DNA of 64,000 bases from Agrocybe praecox (GCA_964017145.1 OZ024841.1:1550001-1614000), one strand, 5' to 3'; positions 23,683 through 36,135 are shown, counted from the stretch's first letter. The notes: generated by a model from the sequence alone, not told the origin. Program-made: numbers and translations.

Positions 23683-25106
23683 GTGCGAGACCTCGACGAT
23701 GGTGAGACCGACGATGGTGAAACCGACGATGATGAAACCGACGATGGTGAAACCGACGATGGTGAAAGTGACGATAGTGAAACCGACATACCTGAACTGG
23801 AAGGCGAATTCTTCATCACTACGGGCTCGCCCAACATAATCCGATTTCGACCGCTACTGGAATACAGCGAAACTAGCGTGGGAATAGACGACGGCTCACG
23901 CTCCGCTGCTGCCCGTAGGAGATGGGCATTTGCAATCGGAGTTGTCCTTTTTGAGGTCCAATCTAAACTGCGCTCCTCGTCCTTCTTCACCGAAAGATTG
24001 AATGAGCGACGACAATGGATTGAGCTGTCCAGCCGTTTGGATCATAATAAATGGGGCCTGCAGAGGACGCAAGGTTTCCTTTCTGCAGAACAGCATAGAA
24101 CCTTTTCCTTGTTTACTTGGCAAATTCATCCCGTCAATGCGTTTAATTATCATGCCCAAGGACTCTATCTCTACAAGAGATTATATCACTTTCGGTGCGT
24201 GCTTACTGTGTATATTATTATAGTATTAACCTGAGGTTTCTTTCTGCAGAGGGGGATATATGTGCGACGCATGTCTACGAACGATAATCTTCACAAGGTT
24301 TACGTGCATTACATGTGTCTACGACGGTATGGCCGACCAGATCGATCTCTGCCTTAAATGTGTTGATTCTCCGGTTCCGGAGGATAAATTCATCCATCGA
24401 ACCTCTCACTCTTTGCTGAAGACTGTTTCGTATTTCTCCAAATCCGAATTTCCCACAGTGATACCCCAGGCCAGAGAAAAATCCGAGCGGGTAAAAGCCT
24501 GGTTCAGAGCGTCCAATGCGGTCTACAAGGGTGCTGAACATTCCAAGGATAGCATTGTTCAAGGACCTCTAGATAGTACCAAATTTAAACCAGGACCAGG
24601 CCATAACTCTTTGGCTAACTCGGAGTCTGTTCGGAAACGGAAAGAAGATACCAATGATTTGCTTTGCGCGATCTGCGGGGAAAATGTGCAACTGCCGTGT
24701 TGGACATGTGTTACTTGTGGCGAGTACATCTTATTTCTCCAGGCTTAATAAGTTGTTTTAACATATATTTTCCATATAAATACTAGTACGCGACATTCTC
24801 ATATGTTACGATTGCGAACGAAATGGAAGGCCAATGCAGCGAAGCGAGGATAAGCTCCAAATGCATTTGACGAACCACAAGATGCTACGAATCATGGATG
24901 ACGCCGAAGTCAAAAACAATGGAGGTCAGATGAGTTCTATTGAGCGGCAACTGGAAAAAGTGGAAAGTCGCTTCGAGGAAAGGTTCAGTGCTTTGGACAG
25001 TAAAGTGGAGAGATTAGACTCACACTTAACCCGATTGGTGGAGATGATGGAGCGACTGACAGGGCCATTAATTCCACCGGCAGCGGAGAAAGAGAGAAGT
25101 TTATAG
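23683..25106 (+). pseudogene. Family A copy A3: 3' fragment (zinc modules and coiled coil)
   Basis: Exon remnants are about 23683-24194, 24250-24719 and 24787-25106, matching the last three exons of A4 and A5 in phase. The frame runs from an acidic repeat into the conserved GSPNIIRFRPLLE and RRRWAFAIGVVLFEV segment. The first ZZ finger (CDAC, CITC, CLKC, then His), the second module (CAIC, CWTC, CYDC) and a short coiled coil follow. Everything upstream (helical region, EF-hand, beta-rich module) is absent, and no start is evident. The intron after 24719 begins with GC (gcgagt), as in A4 and A5. Confidence 0.75.
23695..23784 (+). repeat. 15-bp minisatellite (six units) in A3
   Basis: Six tandem 15-bp units of the type gacgatggtgaaacc start at 23695. 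In frame they encode Asp-Asp-Gly-Glu-Thr blocks just before the conserved segment of A3. The other copies lack the array. Confidence 0.9.
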
Positions 25107-25439
25107 TTTGCAATGCGGAAGACTATGATTCTTCAGCAAGTGTCTGACCCAATTCAAAAAGAACAAAATGTGTACGTGTATGTATGCCCTTGTACAATAG
25201 ATATAAAAATGCGACAATCTTTCTGCAATTACTTACTTTTTTACGGTCAAAATAATCCAAATATTTGATTTTTCAAGGTTTCATACTATTTATATGATAG
25301 CGGCAGTTTCATTTTTGAACTGCTCTATAGCGCGTCAATGATTTCCCCTACTAAATTACAGCGCGTCACGCCGCGTCAAAAGTATCCTGCCCCTTCACTA
25401 CTTTCGCAAAATATATAGCTCGGAGGTTGATCATCCTCG

Positions 25440-26170
25440 TTCACGACACAAGTAAGTCAGACGAGGAACTGCTCCGAGGCTAGACCGGGTGTCTGTGGAA
25501 AATCAGGCCTCAGGGTTCAAACGTTCACGTTAAATCTTGAGTGAATCTTGGTGAGTCTTCCGGGCTGATTTTTTTTTGCAACTTTTACGACATGATATTT
25601 AGTATCTGCCATTGAGACTTAACTCGCGCTCTCCAGGTAACACAGTGGACAACTAAGTATATATCAACCAAAAGGACCAGAATCCTAAACGGATGTGGCT
25701 GGCAGAATCGCGACGTCTGGATTCTGGATGAGGAGGGTGTGTACACGCGACAGAAGAGGACGGATCAATTGCAATGGATTTCACGCGCACGCTGGATCCC
25801 TAAATCCTAACATAATGAGGTTTCTTTGCTGAAATACGAACTACTAGTACTAACGTCACGAATGTTTATACTACTTGTCTATGTCGAGGTGGAAGCAAAG
25901 TGACAAAGCAAATAATTGGGATTAGAGAGCTATAAATAGCTATGATATGGATTATCTGAGAGGTGTCCGTCCATAGGCGTTTAAACGTTTAACGTTTAAG
26001 TATCGCACCGGTCGAGTATCACCTGATGATAATATAGGCACCAGAGGATACACATACTGAAAGACCTGACGTGCGCAAAATCATACACGACAGGTTGGAG
26101 GAAAACAGTACAATTATCTTTCACATTATAATTTATTTTTTTACACATTATCGCTTTGCTTTCTAGCTGT
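25440..26170. repeat. Linker repeat E, copy 1
   Basis: This is a non-coding direct repeat located 3' of family A copies and before family B copies. It contains gagacttaactcgcgctctc, gtggctggcagaatcgcga, ctataaatagctatgat and ggcgtttaaacgtttaacgt. Matching stretches are 41870-42600, 50520-51230 and, in part, 58490-58790. The TATA-like ctataaatagc occurs in each. Confidence 0.8.
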
Positions 26171-26199
26171 CTTCGTCCACACCACCCTAGGCCTAAACG

Positions 26200-27065
26200 T
26201 TAAACCCTCACACTCCCATCCCCAAGCGCAACTTTCAGCTTATCAACCAACGCAAACGCTAAAAACTCCAATGATTCCTGGCCCGGTGCGCCGCGTTCAA
26301 AGTTGACAACGCCCTTTGCCCAATTCGTCGGTTGGGATTGACCTTGCTCGTTCCCTGTCCTACTCCCACTTTCCCCGCTCCTCTCAGCCCGAGTCTGCCT
26401 CCAACTCAAATTCCCAGAATCGCTCAGAACGTCGTCCTCCCACCCCGGAACGCTAACCACTCCTTCCCTGACCCCACATACCCGTACTAGGTCCTCCAGT
26501 CTCGCTTTGGGCTGTGCGACGTCGAATATATCCCGATAGGCATCTGCTCTGTCCGTGTGGAGCTCCGTGTCGTCGAGAAATATATCTTGCTGGACTTTGA
26601 GGAGGATGAACCGGTCAAGGATGACGGTTTCCTATGGGCCTAGATGAGGGGCAAATGAGAATGGGAGTCGTGCCAATGATGGTGGTGGTGGGAGGTGGCA
26701 CACGTCGCAGTGGTCGAGATGGAGCGGATGCTCCCAGAGTAGGCGTCGGCGCTGCGGAATACGCAGGAGGATCCACGCTCTGCATAGCACCACCCCTCGA
26801 ACGACTTCCTGCTGTCGAATCGGCCGTCGTAGGCAGCCCGATGGGGAACGGATCGCTGGCGTGTGGTGGCCTTATCAGCTCGAGATACGCAGGGAGGTAT
26901 GTCGAGCGCAGGACATGGAGGCAGGCAGTGTACAGCGTGCGCGAGACGAGACACAGGTGGGTCGAGAGCCATAGCAGCGTCTTCTGCTGTCGTTCGGGGA
27001 TTGTGGGTTGGTACAGCTGGCGTTGGATCTGTGCGAATGAGGGCGGGCTGGGCTTTCACTGACCC
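26200..27065 (-). pseudogene. Family B copy B1: degenerate F-box-like gene, internally deleted
   Basis: The minus strand encodes fragments of the family B protein. From about 27059 down comes the central region (LPPCPALDIPPCVSRADKAT is its shadow frame; the family frame gives YLPAYLELIRPPYTSDPFPIGLP-type sequence), then at 26460-26200 the C-terminal part ending LEFLAFALVDKLKVAL. The Ser/Thr-rich segment present in other copies (about 400 bp) is missing: the frame jumps from GVVNF to ERGAPGQESLEF. The 5' end with the F-box-like motif is replaced at about 27065 by the decayed membrane-protein copy. It is not a working gene. Confidence 0.65.
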
Positions 27066-27074
27066 GGTGGGGGG

Positions 27075-27720
27075 CCGGAAGAGGGTACCGGTAAGGGCAA
27101 GAAGGTGTGGTGGATTATATCCTACAAAGTCTCCCTTTTTATCGATATACGGTTCCCATAACTTAGGATTCTTGCTTAGGTCGAGTTTGATGGGCCGGAG
27201 TGGGGGTGCTGGGGAGACTCAGGTTCCGTTGCGGATGGCTTCTTCGACCATTAGTCGGTGTCGGTGTCGACGTCGAAGGATGGACGAACGGATCACGATG
27301 GCCGCTGAGACAGAGAGAAGGAGAACGAGGGTAGCTAGGAAGGTGTATATCCAGAGTGTGAATTGCATGGTTCAATTTCGTTCATAAAAAATCGCGAGGA
27401 GAAATACGGAGTTTTTGTGTTTGATAGGACGAAAAGTATATTAGAGGTTAATAGAAGATGAGTAGAGGGAAGGAGACCGCACGGTATAGTGATGCAAAAG
27501 TTGCGATGACCCCATTCTATTGGTTGCCATTATTTCCATTACTCTGAGCTGGAGGTGGAACGGTAGCTATAGGAGTGGAGCTGGTGGAACTGAGTGAAGG
27601 GAAGGAGGTCGTTGAAGACGTTGCGCTTGACGCGTGATGACCCAGACGTTGACGAAAGAGCAGTCGAGGACGACGAAGACCTGTGTGTGGACATCTTCCA
27701 AGCAAATAGTGTACTGGTGG
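27075..27720 (-). pseudogene. Decayed partial copy of the 13258-14852 membrane-protein gene
   Basis: The minus strand matches exon 1, the intron and the first third of exon 2 of the membrane-protein gene, including the juxtamembrane block. A TGA replaces the Trp codon in the conserved NGTW motif (near 27225). Exon 1 has frame breaks ending in a stop after GNNGNQ. The match stops at about 27075, where family B sequence begins. Flanking homology continues upstream (27721-28120 with 14850-15330), so gene and promoter were duplicated together. Confidence 0.8.
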
Positions 27721-28119
27721 TAAATAGGAAGAGGCAAGAATCTTGTCAGATTTGATGTCGACGTTCGTTGTACAGTCAGTAATTATCGGGGGAGGAAATG
27801 AGGAAAGTGACTAGCACACTAAAGGAAAAGGAAAAGAGAAAGAAAAAAGATGGATGGATGGGATGGTGATCGTAAGAGGAAAGGGAATCGGGATGGTCGT
27901 AAAGTGGTGGAATCAGTCATGTGATAATAAAAGAAACTTACATAAGTACACCTATTTATAGCGCGGGTTACCAACGGCTAATTTGGCGTATCACTTCTAC
28001 TGCGGAGGCACTCCGTTGGCAGACGAGGCGGCTATTCGGGATAAAAGAGTTGAGGAGGGTCCGGGCGTAAATGATACGTGTGTTACACTTGAGCTTGTAG
28101 TTCCTATAAAGAAAGAATC

Positions 28120-28430
28120 TAGCTACTAATGCACCTTTTCTAAGACATACACAGTGATCGTATGTCCAGTAACCTACATGCACGTTTTCCTCCCCGAAGT
28201 CTCGTGCTGCTTATCGGGATAGGGCATTGTGGAATGCCAGCCGTGCAGAAACTAACGCTCGTGGTCATGGATGAAAATGAAGAGAGTGAAAACAAAAGCC
28301 GACGACATAGATAGCCTCATAGATAGCCTATTAGCAACCCACCCCTCCGTAGTGTCCGTCGCTATCATGATGTGCTCAGGTAATGAACCGAATGATTCAC
28401 GAGTGATTGCCATCTCCAAGCCACCAATTC
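28120..28430. repeat. Segmental repeat C, copy 2 (diverged)
   Basis: It shares gtgaaaacaaaagccgacga, catagatagc and aatgaaccgaatga with copy 1, with small internal indels. It lies upstream of the decayed membrane-protein copy, in the same relation as copy 1 to the intact gene. Confidence 0.75.
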
Positions 28431-28751
28431 GGTTGTTCTAAAAAAATTGCAAGAATATTTGTTTAACCAATTCTGGTCAAAAAGCAGGAAATATTTCCGA
28501 GTGGGTATATTTGTCGACTGAATAGTGACTGGCGCCAGCCGAGCTATGCCGTCTGATAGGTCTAGATTAGATCAGCGTCAGCGTCACTTGGCTCTCACCG
28601 TCTATGTTCGAATCGTAACTTTGCTACGCCTCCCTTGCTTACTTGAAATTTCCTAGCACTTGCATTAAGAGGGTTTGTTTATAGGTGAACTATCTGGTTT
28701 ATACTTTCTGGTTCCTATCGGCAGTCTCATTTGATCAGCAAATAATCAACC

Positions 28752-31700
28752 ATGTCATCCCCAACTGATACTTCCTTTCTGACGCCGTTTCACACCTCGC
28801 CTGCACATCCCCATATCCAGACCCCGCTCGAAGCAGAGAATGAGAAATCCTGGCGCGAACTCGATCGTTTCTACAAAGATAACCGGACCACGATCAACAA
28901 ATACATGGAATTGGACGTCGAACAGATGGCGAGGAGTGACAAGATTGTGGAGGTAGCCCTTACTTTGGATACGTTCGTGAACACAGTAGATGTCGTTCTT
29001 GACGGTCTGGTGGCCCTAGCGAATGTTCATCCAATTCTCGGGGGTAAGCTCATATTTTGCACGGTGCTAGCATTCTGTATTGACCTCACATTATAGTTGC
29101 GATATACGCCTTCCATTCTTTCATAAAGCTAGACGTGGCTAGGCGAGACAACAATAAGAAAGTTATTGCTGTGAAGCTGCAGATGCAAAATATGATGTGC
29201 ACGATGTTCCAGTGCGTAGATGTCGTGTTTTTATTATTATATAACATTCGTTTAATAAACATCACAACCTAGACTCCGAAATTTGACCCACGCGCATGTC
29301 ATAGATGCGGCCAAAGCACAGCAAAGAGCAGCACTCCAGCAACTCGTCACATCAATCGCCGATGATATTCGAAAATGCGGGAGTGATCTCACTTACTATA
29401 TCGAAAGAAACACCCTTTGTGAGTACTTCATAGCCTCTCCTTGACTCGCGTGGTTCTGAACACCGGTGTGATTGTCGGAATTTTGAACAGCAAAATTCTT
29501 CAATTCAAAAAATTATGAGAGACGATTCACCGACCACATCCAAACCTTTTCTCTACGACGTTCGGAATTGCAATCTGCCATCTCCGCTTATAGTGCTGCG
29601 GGAATCGACACAGCCAATACGATGCTGTTTAGCGCCCACAATAAGATAGATACGATCAAAGTCCAACTGGACGCAATGGTCGCAACCCTATTTCGAAAAC
29701 TTGATACGCCACTCGAACAGGACGTGTCTAAATATGTTGATCGCCACGGTGGCGCGGTAATTTGCATCGAAAAGGACGATCTTTTGAAAGAGTTATTAGC
29801 TAAAACTGGAGAAGAACTCGACGACAGTCATTCTCAGCTTTCGGCAAAGGATGGCAGTCCGATCATTCAAATGCGCCAGTATTTGATGCGCGATTTGGAC
29901 GACAAGCTTGAGCAGGCCTTAAAAATGCACGTTTTGCAGTTCGAAAAGCTACTCACCTTGCAGAATAACAATCTAGAGAGAATTTCAGGTCGGTTGGAGG
30001 AACACGGCTCTCTCATGAAAGACCATGACATCAAACTGGAGAAAGTTCTCAACACCTCTATTCTTATTCTCGAAGAAGGAAAGACAATAAAGAAAGCCAT
30101 CATGTCCGACGCAAGCACCAAGCTCAAAGATCCAGAGCTGCAAAGAATATGGGAGCGTATGGTAAGTTTTTTGTTTGTGTTACAACTGCTCAATGCTGAA
30201 AATCTCCACGTAGGGTGTAAAAAGTAGTGTCGAAGCAAAGGTTTTTGTGTCGACACTTCGAGATTGTTTACTCATGGATCGAGAGCACTCTATTCCGGGG
30301 ACTCCAGATACCGCATTTATGCTGGGACCTGTCCCTAAGATTTCTACGGCGGCAATACCAGACGCGACCACTTTGAATGCCAATAAAGGGGACGTGGATA
30401 ATTGGGTCTTCAACTTTATAGATATTTCCCACATCCAGTCCATCGTCGAGGCAATGGATGAAGACCAGTCAGGATATATTAGCATTACAGAAGCAAATAA
30501 ATTCGCGCTCTCACGACCGGAAGGGTGGAGGTAAGCATTGTATATTCTTCTCTCTCAAGTTAGATCCCTGAAGTCGCCGCTAACATGATATCTTCAACCT
30601 TGGTGATGCAGCTTGCTCCAATGGATTGCATTCTGGGCTGCAGGTATTAGGAGTCGTATTACTGAGGAAATATGTGCTAAAAATCTATATGTATATACAG
30701 GATGGCATATTTCCCTCACAGAATATCAAACCAAAATCTATCGTATTCTATACGAGATGTATGAAGCGTCCAAATCATCGCATCCTGCCAATTTCAGCTA
30801 TGTCAGCTTCTATCTCAATGCCGATCACTTCCGTTGGATTGAAGGAATTCTTCGTTCCATCAAAGCATCAGAAGCGATCAAGGAACCCAGACTAATGTCA
30901 CTTGTAAAATTGATGTCAGACATCCAAGAACAGCGTTTGTCGAAGAATTTGGCGGAAATTTCTCACGTCATAGATTCAGAGTCCGTTGCGTTGCTCGTAG
31001 GAGGATCGAGTAGACTGGAAACGGTATTTATTATTATTATAAAAATGGTTTATCATTGTACCTAATATGCTTTGCTTAGTGGATTATGCCTCTTTTGTAT
31101 CTTGTTCTGCATCGTCATCTCAGCATCATTAAAATAGCCCAAACACGGGTCCTAAGCGCCCGAAAATTTGCAACTGACATACGTACCATTTATCACATTC
31201 TTGCCCTATTTACTACTTGTATACGTGCCCTTGAAGGTAGTGACAAACCGTTGCATGTCTTGACACCTATTAATCAACACTGGCTTCCAGGTATCTTCAA
31301 GCAAGTACATCATAACGTAGAAACCCAATTTAATATCCATGCGTATGGAATGGCAAGTTAATAAGACACTTATTCTCATCCAGTCATACTGATGAGGACT
31401 AATTTCTAGTTCTACGAAGAATATAAAAGCACTTCACGTTCACCTTCCCGTAGTATCTTGCTCAAAGAAGCCAGAAATCTCATATCACTGGAGCCCATGG
31501 TTTCGACAGATCCGTCGATGTTATCGGACGATTTGGGTGTTCCATTTAAGATATCCGAAATTCAGGTAGAAGGCCCTCCTATCGAACCTTTGGCCTATGA
31601 CCGGCATTACGAGTCCTCCTTTAGGAGGATGAGTTTTTATATCCGCTGACCAGACTCGACTCCCGCCATTGAAATGTCCCGTTTTAAAGGCCGGGCCGCC

Positions 31701-33664
31701 AGCTCCCGGATTAGATAATCTTACCCGTTTTGGAAGTTAGTCACAGCCACAATGAACTTCACCGTTTTCGACGGTTTTGATCAATGTTTGACAGGATTTG
31801 ATTCTGCCTTGGCATTATTTTGATCTTTAAAAGGTTTATACATATCATTGGGGGTGCATTTGTTGCTATTCTCTGAATGATATTTTATTATTTAAGAAAA
31901 ATACAATTTAATGTACAAAGAATATGGAGAAGAGAGAAGAATAAATGGACTCGTATATGCCATGCGCAGCACTGGCCCACATTAAGCAAGTCCTATCGAA
32001 GGATTGTGGACGGGAGTCTGCGTGCAATCAGATGGAGGATCAGCCTACCACGGCTCCTTTCAGGTATACGTTAGGCGAACCAGCAAGGACAGGTTTGCAG
32101 GGAAAGGACTGTGTCACATGGGTCTTGTCGAAATCGTGGGGGAAATGGATCTTTCGGATACACTCTCCGGGATTTCACAGCCGGACATTGATGTTAAATG
32201 TACAATCAAGGCGGAGAGTTTCCTCGACACAGAATGCAAAGGCAAATTCTGTCTTGAGACATGGGCTTTCCGAGGAACGTGGATGACCATGCAAAATGAG
32301 GATATCCGGCCTCGATACTCTCATCGTAAAATCGGTGTCCCTAAACTGAAAGGTGAATTCTTTATCACTACAGGCTCGCCCAACATAATCCGATTTCGAC
32401 CATTGGTGGAATACAGCGAAACCATCATGGCAACGGACGACGTCTCACGCTCCGCCGCTGCGCGTAGACGATGGGCATTTGCAATCGGAGTGGTCCTTTT
32501 TGAGGTCCAATCTAGACTGTGCTCCTCGTCCTTCTTCACCGAAAGATTTCATGAGCGACGAAAATGGATTGAGCTGTACGGCCGTTGTTCTCATAATGAA
32601 TGGGGCCTGCATAGGACACGAGGTTTCATCTCTGCCGAACAGATGAGAACCTTCTCCTTGTTTAGTTGGCAAATTCATCCCGTCAATGCGTTTATTTATC
32701 GGGCCCAAGCATTCTATCTCTACAATAGATTAAATTACTACCGGTGAGTGCTATCTATGTATACCATAACAGTATTAACCTGAGGTTTCTTTCTACAGAG
32801 GGGAATATAAATGTGACGCATGTCAACAAGACATAATCTTCACAAGGCTTTCGTGCATTACATGTGTCCACCACGATATGACCGACCAGATCGATCTCTG
32901 CCCTGAATGTATCCAGTCTCGCGTTCCGGAGGATCAATTCATCCATCGAACCTCTCACTCCTTGCTGAAGACTGTTTCGTATTTTTCCAAATCCGAATAT
33001 CCCATAGTCATACCCCAGGCCAGAGAAAAATCCGAGCGGATAAAAGCCCGGTTCCGAGCGTCTAATGCGGCCACCAAGGACGGTGAATATTCTGATCGCA
33101 TGATTCAAGGACCGTTAGATAGCATTAAACCAGGTCATGACTCTTTGAGTAACCCACTTCTGAAAGGGAAGGAGGATACCAATGGATTTCTTTGCGCGAT
33201 CTGTGGAAACAACGTCCAGCTGCCATGTTGGACATGTGTTACTTGTGGCGAGTACATCTTACTTCTACAGAGTCTCAATAAGTCGTGTTGACATATATTT
33301 CGGTATTTAAATATTAGAGATCGACATTCTCATATGTTACGAATGCGAACAAAAAGGAAAGCCAATGCGTAGGAGCAAGCATAAGCTCGAAATGCATTCG
33401 GCGAACCACAAGATGCTGCGAATCATGGATGACGTCGAAGTCAAAATCAGTGGAGGACAAATGAGTTCTGTTGAGCGGCAACTGGAAAAATTGGAACGTC
33501 GCTTCGAGGAAAGGTTCAATTCTTTGGACAGTCGCTTCGAGGAGAGGTTAAATTCTTTGGACAGCAAAGTGGAGAGATTGGACTCACAGTTAACTCGGCT
33601 GGTGGGGATGATGGAACGACTTACAGAGACAAATCTACCAGTAGCGGACAAACAAACAAAATGA
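28752..33664 (+). pseudogene. Family A copy A4: full-length but interrupted EF-hand/ZZ gene
   Basis: Exons: 28752-29043, 29097-29211, 29273-29418, 29491-30161, 30214-30530, 30612-30643, 30701-31023, 31080-31236, 31291-31352, 31410-32743 (interrupted), 32799-33247, 33318-33664. Lengths match A5 closely and all phases join. The EF-hand loop (DEDQSGYISITE) is canonical. Both ZZ modules keep their Cys/His ligands. The C-terminal coiled coil has two to three heptads. Introns after 31352 and 33247 start with GC. Relative to A5, exon 10 contains about 384 extra bases (31608-31991) with an in-frame TGA at 31647-31649. The product would therefore end after about 784 residues and lack the beta-rich, zinc and coiled-coil parts. 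Removal of the insert as an undetected intron is not excluded. Confidence 0.8.
31608..31991. mobile_element. 384-bp insertion in exon 10 of A4
   Basis: A5 reads continuously across this point (actcgcat joined to cctatcgaag). In A4 the left side reads cattacgagtcct and the right side cattaagcaagtcct, a possible imperfect target duplication. The insert begins with a small palindrome (cctcctttaggagg) and has no coding content. I cannot assign it to a family. Confidence 0.65.
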
Positions 33665-34239
33665 AGTGACCAGTCTCATCGAAATGTATATGTATAAAAA
33701 TGTTGTACTCTAGAGAATAGCAGTGATTTCCGGGTAATTTTCTGAGTAGTAGGGATAATTTGGACTTATAAACATCGAAGTATACTTTTACGATAATATA
33801 GGTTTAATGAGCGCGATGTCTAGACTCTTCATTCTAGAAACTGGTGAAGACACAGTATGCAAAAATCTACTTGAAGCGCTTAAGTTTCAAGGTCGCAAAG
33901 TTCGTTGTTCTGAAGTCGTGCTTTGGTTCTTTCCTTCTTTGACAGGGAAGTCACGTCCGTCAACAAGATATAGGGCGGGCTATAATACATATTCCTGCTC
34001 AGATATGTCCCAAATATATCCAAGATTACTCTATGTATTTTTCACCGGGAGTTTAGCACCGTATCCCTTACATACCCCAAAATATATTAAATTTTGCGGA
34101 ACAGAAGCGTCGCGACTCGCAGATACGCCTTTGGGCGGACTGACTATCCGAGGTGCCCGGCTCGCTGTTCCTCAGCCTCTGCCTTTTCACCCGCCTCAGC
34201 CACCACATAGGATATGAGACCTAATCCACATGCTTCAGC
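33665..34239. other. Region between A4 and B2
   Basis: It holds the 3' flank of A4 and an open frame of 136 codons (33807-34217) with no domain and no match to other copies. I see nothing supportable as a gene. Confidence 0.4.
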
Positions 34240-35130
34240 AAGGGGTTAAACTAGCTATCCGTCACCATCCACAAGCGCAACCTTCAGCTTATCAACCAAC
34301 GCAAACGCCAAAAACTCCAACAACTCCTGGCCCGACGCGCCTCGCTGTCCTGGGGTTCGGGGGACTTCCACGATCGATCGTCTTGGTGCGGTTATATACC
34401 AGCTCTGCGGGTCGCGGAGAGAATGCTATGGAGAGGGAGGAAAGGGGGAGTGGGGGTGTTTAGTGTCGTGGTTGTGGTTGTGGTTGGAGTTGGAGTTCGG
34501 GAGGCGGACTGGGCGGTGGGGAGGGTCCGTATAGGGAGGAGGTTATGTTTTTCTTGGGCGTGGGTGTGCCCCGGAAGAAGAGCGAGCGGAGGGTTCGGGA
34601 TTTGGAGGGAGGAGAGGGGATGTGTGGGTGGTCGAGGACGGAGGAGGAGAAGGATTGGGTGGTGGTGTGGGTGGTGGTGTTGCTCGAGACGAATGATTCT
34701 GGACGTGTGGCCACCGAGGGGGACGTAGAAGTGGACGAGAACATGGGCAAACTCGCACAAGACGATGAGTTGCTTGACGAATCTGTGGATCCGTCAAAGT
34801 TGATAAAGCCTTCAAATTTGATCGATGATCGATGATCCCCCGCCGGATGCCTGAAATACCCCAAATCACCACCACCAACGCATCGCCCTCCCACCCTGGA
34901 ACGCTAATCACTCCTTCCCTAAACCCACACACCCTCACCAGGTCCTCCAACCGCGCTTTGAGGTTTGGGCTGTGTGACGTTGGTGATATCCCGATAGGCA
35001 TCTGCTCTGTCCATGTGGAGCACTGTGTCGTCGAGGAATACGCCTTGTTGGACTTTGAGGATGAACCGGTCGAGGACCATAGTCTCCCTATGGGGGGAAA
35101 TGGGAGGAGAGCGGGAGGAAGAGTTACGTC
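34240..35130 (-). pseudogene. Family B copy B2: degenerate C-terminal part of F-box-like gene
   Basis: The minus strand carries the C-terminal half of family B. It includes the DLVRVCG block, VPGWEGD, a Ser/Thr-rich region, a proline-rich basic region (near RTLRSLFFRGTP) and the KTIVEVPRTPGQ-type segment. Frames switch several times, and the final VDKLKVAL segment is out of frame. The 5' half is replaced by sequence continuing into B3, so B2 and B3 are an incomplete tandem duplicate. Confidence 0.6.
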
Positions 35131-36135
35131 GATGATGATGGTGGTGGTGGTGGTGGTGGTGGTGGCGAGGGTCGCAGTGGTCGAAATGGAGCGGATGCTC
35201 TCAGACGATTTCGCCCAATTCGTCGGTTGGGATTGGGATTGAGATTGCTCGTTCCCCGTCCTACGCCCTTCCGCAAGCCTAAAATACCCCGAATCACCAC
35301 CAACAATATCGCCCTCCCACCCCAGAACGCTGACCACCCCTTCCCTTGCCCCACACACCCTTACTAGGTCCTCCAACGGCGCTTTGAGCTGTGCGACGTC
35401 GAGAATATCCCGATAGGCATCCGCTCTGTCGTGTGGAGCTCCGTATGGTCTAAGAATACGTCTTGCTGGACTTTGAGGAGGATAGACCGGTCAAGGATGT
35501 CGGTTTCCCTATGGGGCGAGATGAGGGGCGAATGGGAATGAGAGTCGTGCCGATGATGATGGTGGTGGTGGGAGGTCGCGGGCGTCGCAGTGGTCGAGAT
35601 GGAGTGGATGCTCGCAGACAAAGCCAATGTAGGCGTCGGGGCTGCAGAATGGGCAGGGAGACTCGCGCTCTGGATCGCACGGCCTCTCGAGCGACTTCCT
35701 ACTGTCGAATCGGCCGTCGTAGGCAGCCCAATGGGAAACGGATCGCTCGTATACGGCGGCCTTATCAGCTCGAGATACGCAGGGAGGTACGTCGAGCGCA
35801 GGACATGCATGCACGCTGTGTACAACGTACGCTAGACGACGAGGTGCAGGTGGGTCGAGAGCCCTAGCAGCGTCTTCCGCTGTCGTTCAGGGATCGTGGG
35901 CTGATACAGCTGGTGTTGAATTTATGCGAACGAAGGCGGGCTGGAGGTCCACTGGCCCGATGGGAAGCTGGAGGAGGGGAGGGGAGGGAAGGTGTAGTGG
36001 ATTATTTTGAGGATGATGTGTGCGAGGAGGGAAATCAGCGTTGGACGCTGCTCGTAGGCGAGCGTAGGTGCGAGGGCGACGTAGGACCCATAATCACTTT
36101 TGCATCGATGATCTCGTCGCAGTTCCAATAGTGGG
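35131..36135 (-). pseudogene. Family B copy B3: degenerate F-box-like gene, 5' and central part
   Basis: From 36128 downward the minus strand encodes the N-terminal F-box-like motif (LLAHIILKIIHYTF). The frame is then stopped by TAA where other copies have a Gln codon (near 35920). The central block with YLPAYLELIRPPYTS and PFPIGLPTTADSTVG follows, then a frameshift near SHSSKRRWRT. It breaks into the B2 sequence through a repeated SIRSISTTAT-like block. No continuous product is possible. Confidence 0.6.

Noticed and set aside
33807..34217. 136-codon open frame between A4 and B2
   Set aside because: No homologue among the other units, no motif, and composition like the surrounding non-coding DNA.
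34543..35376. 277-codon minus-strand open frame as an intact gene
   Set aside because: Comparison with B5 and B6 shows it runs in and out of the family B frame through frameshifts and a tandem duplication. It is a pseudogene mosaic.
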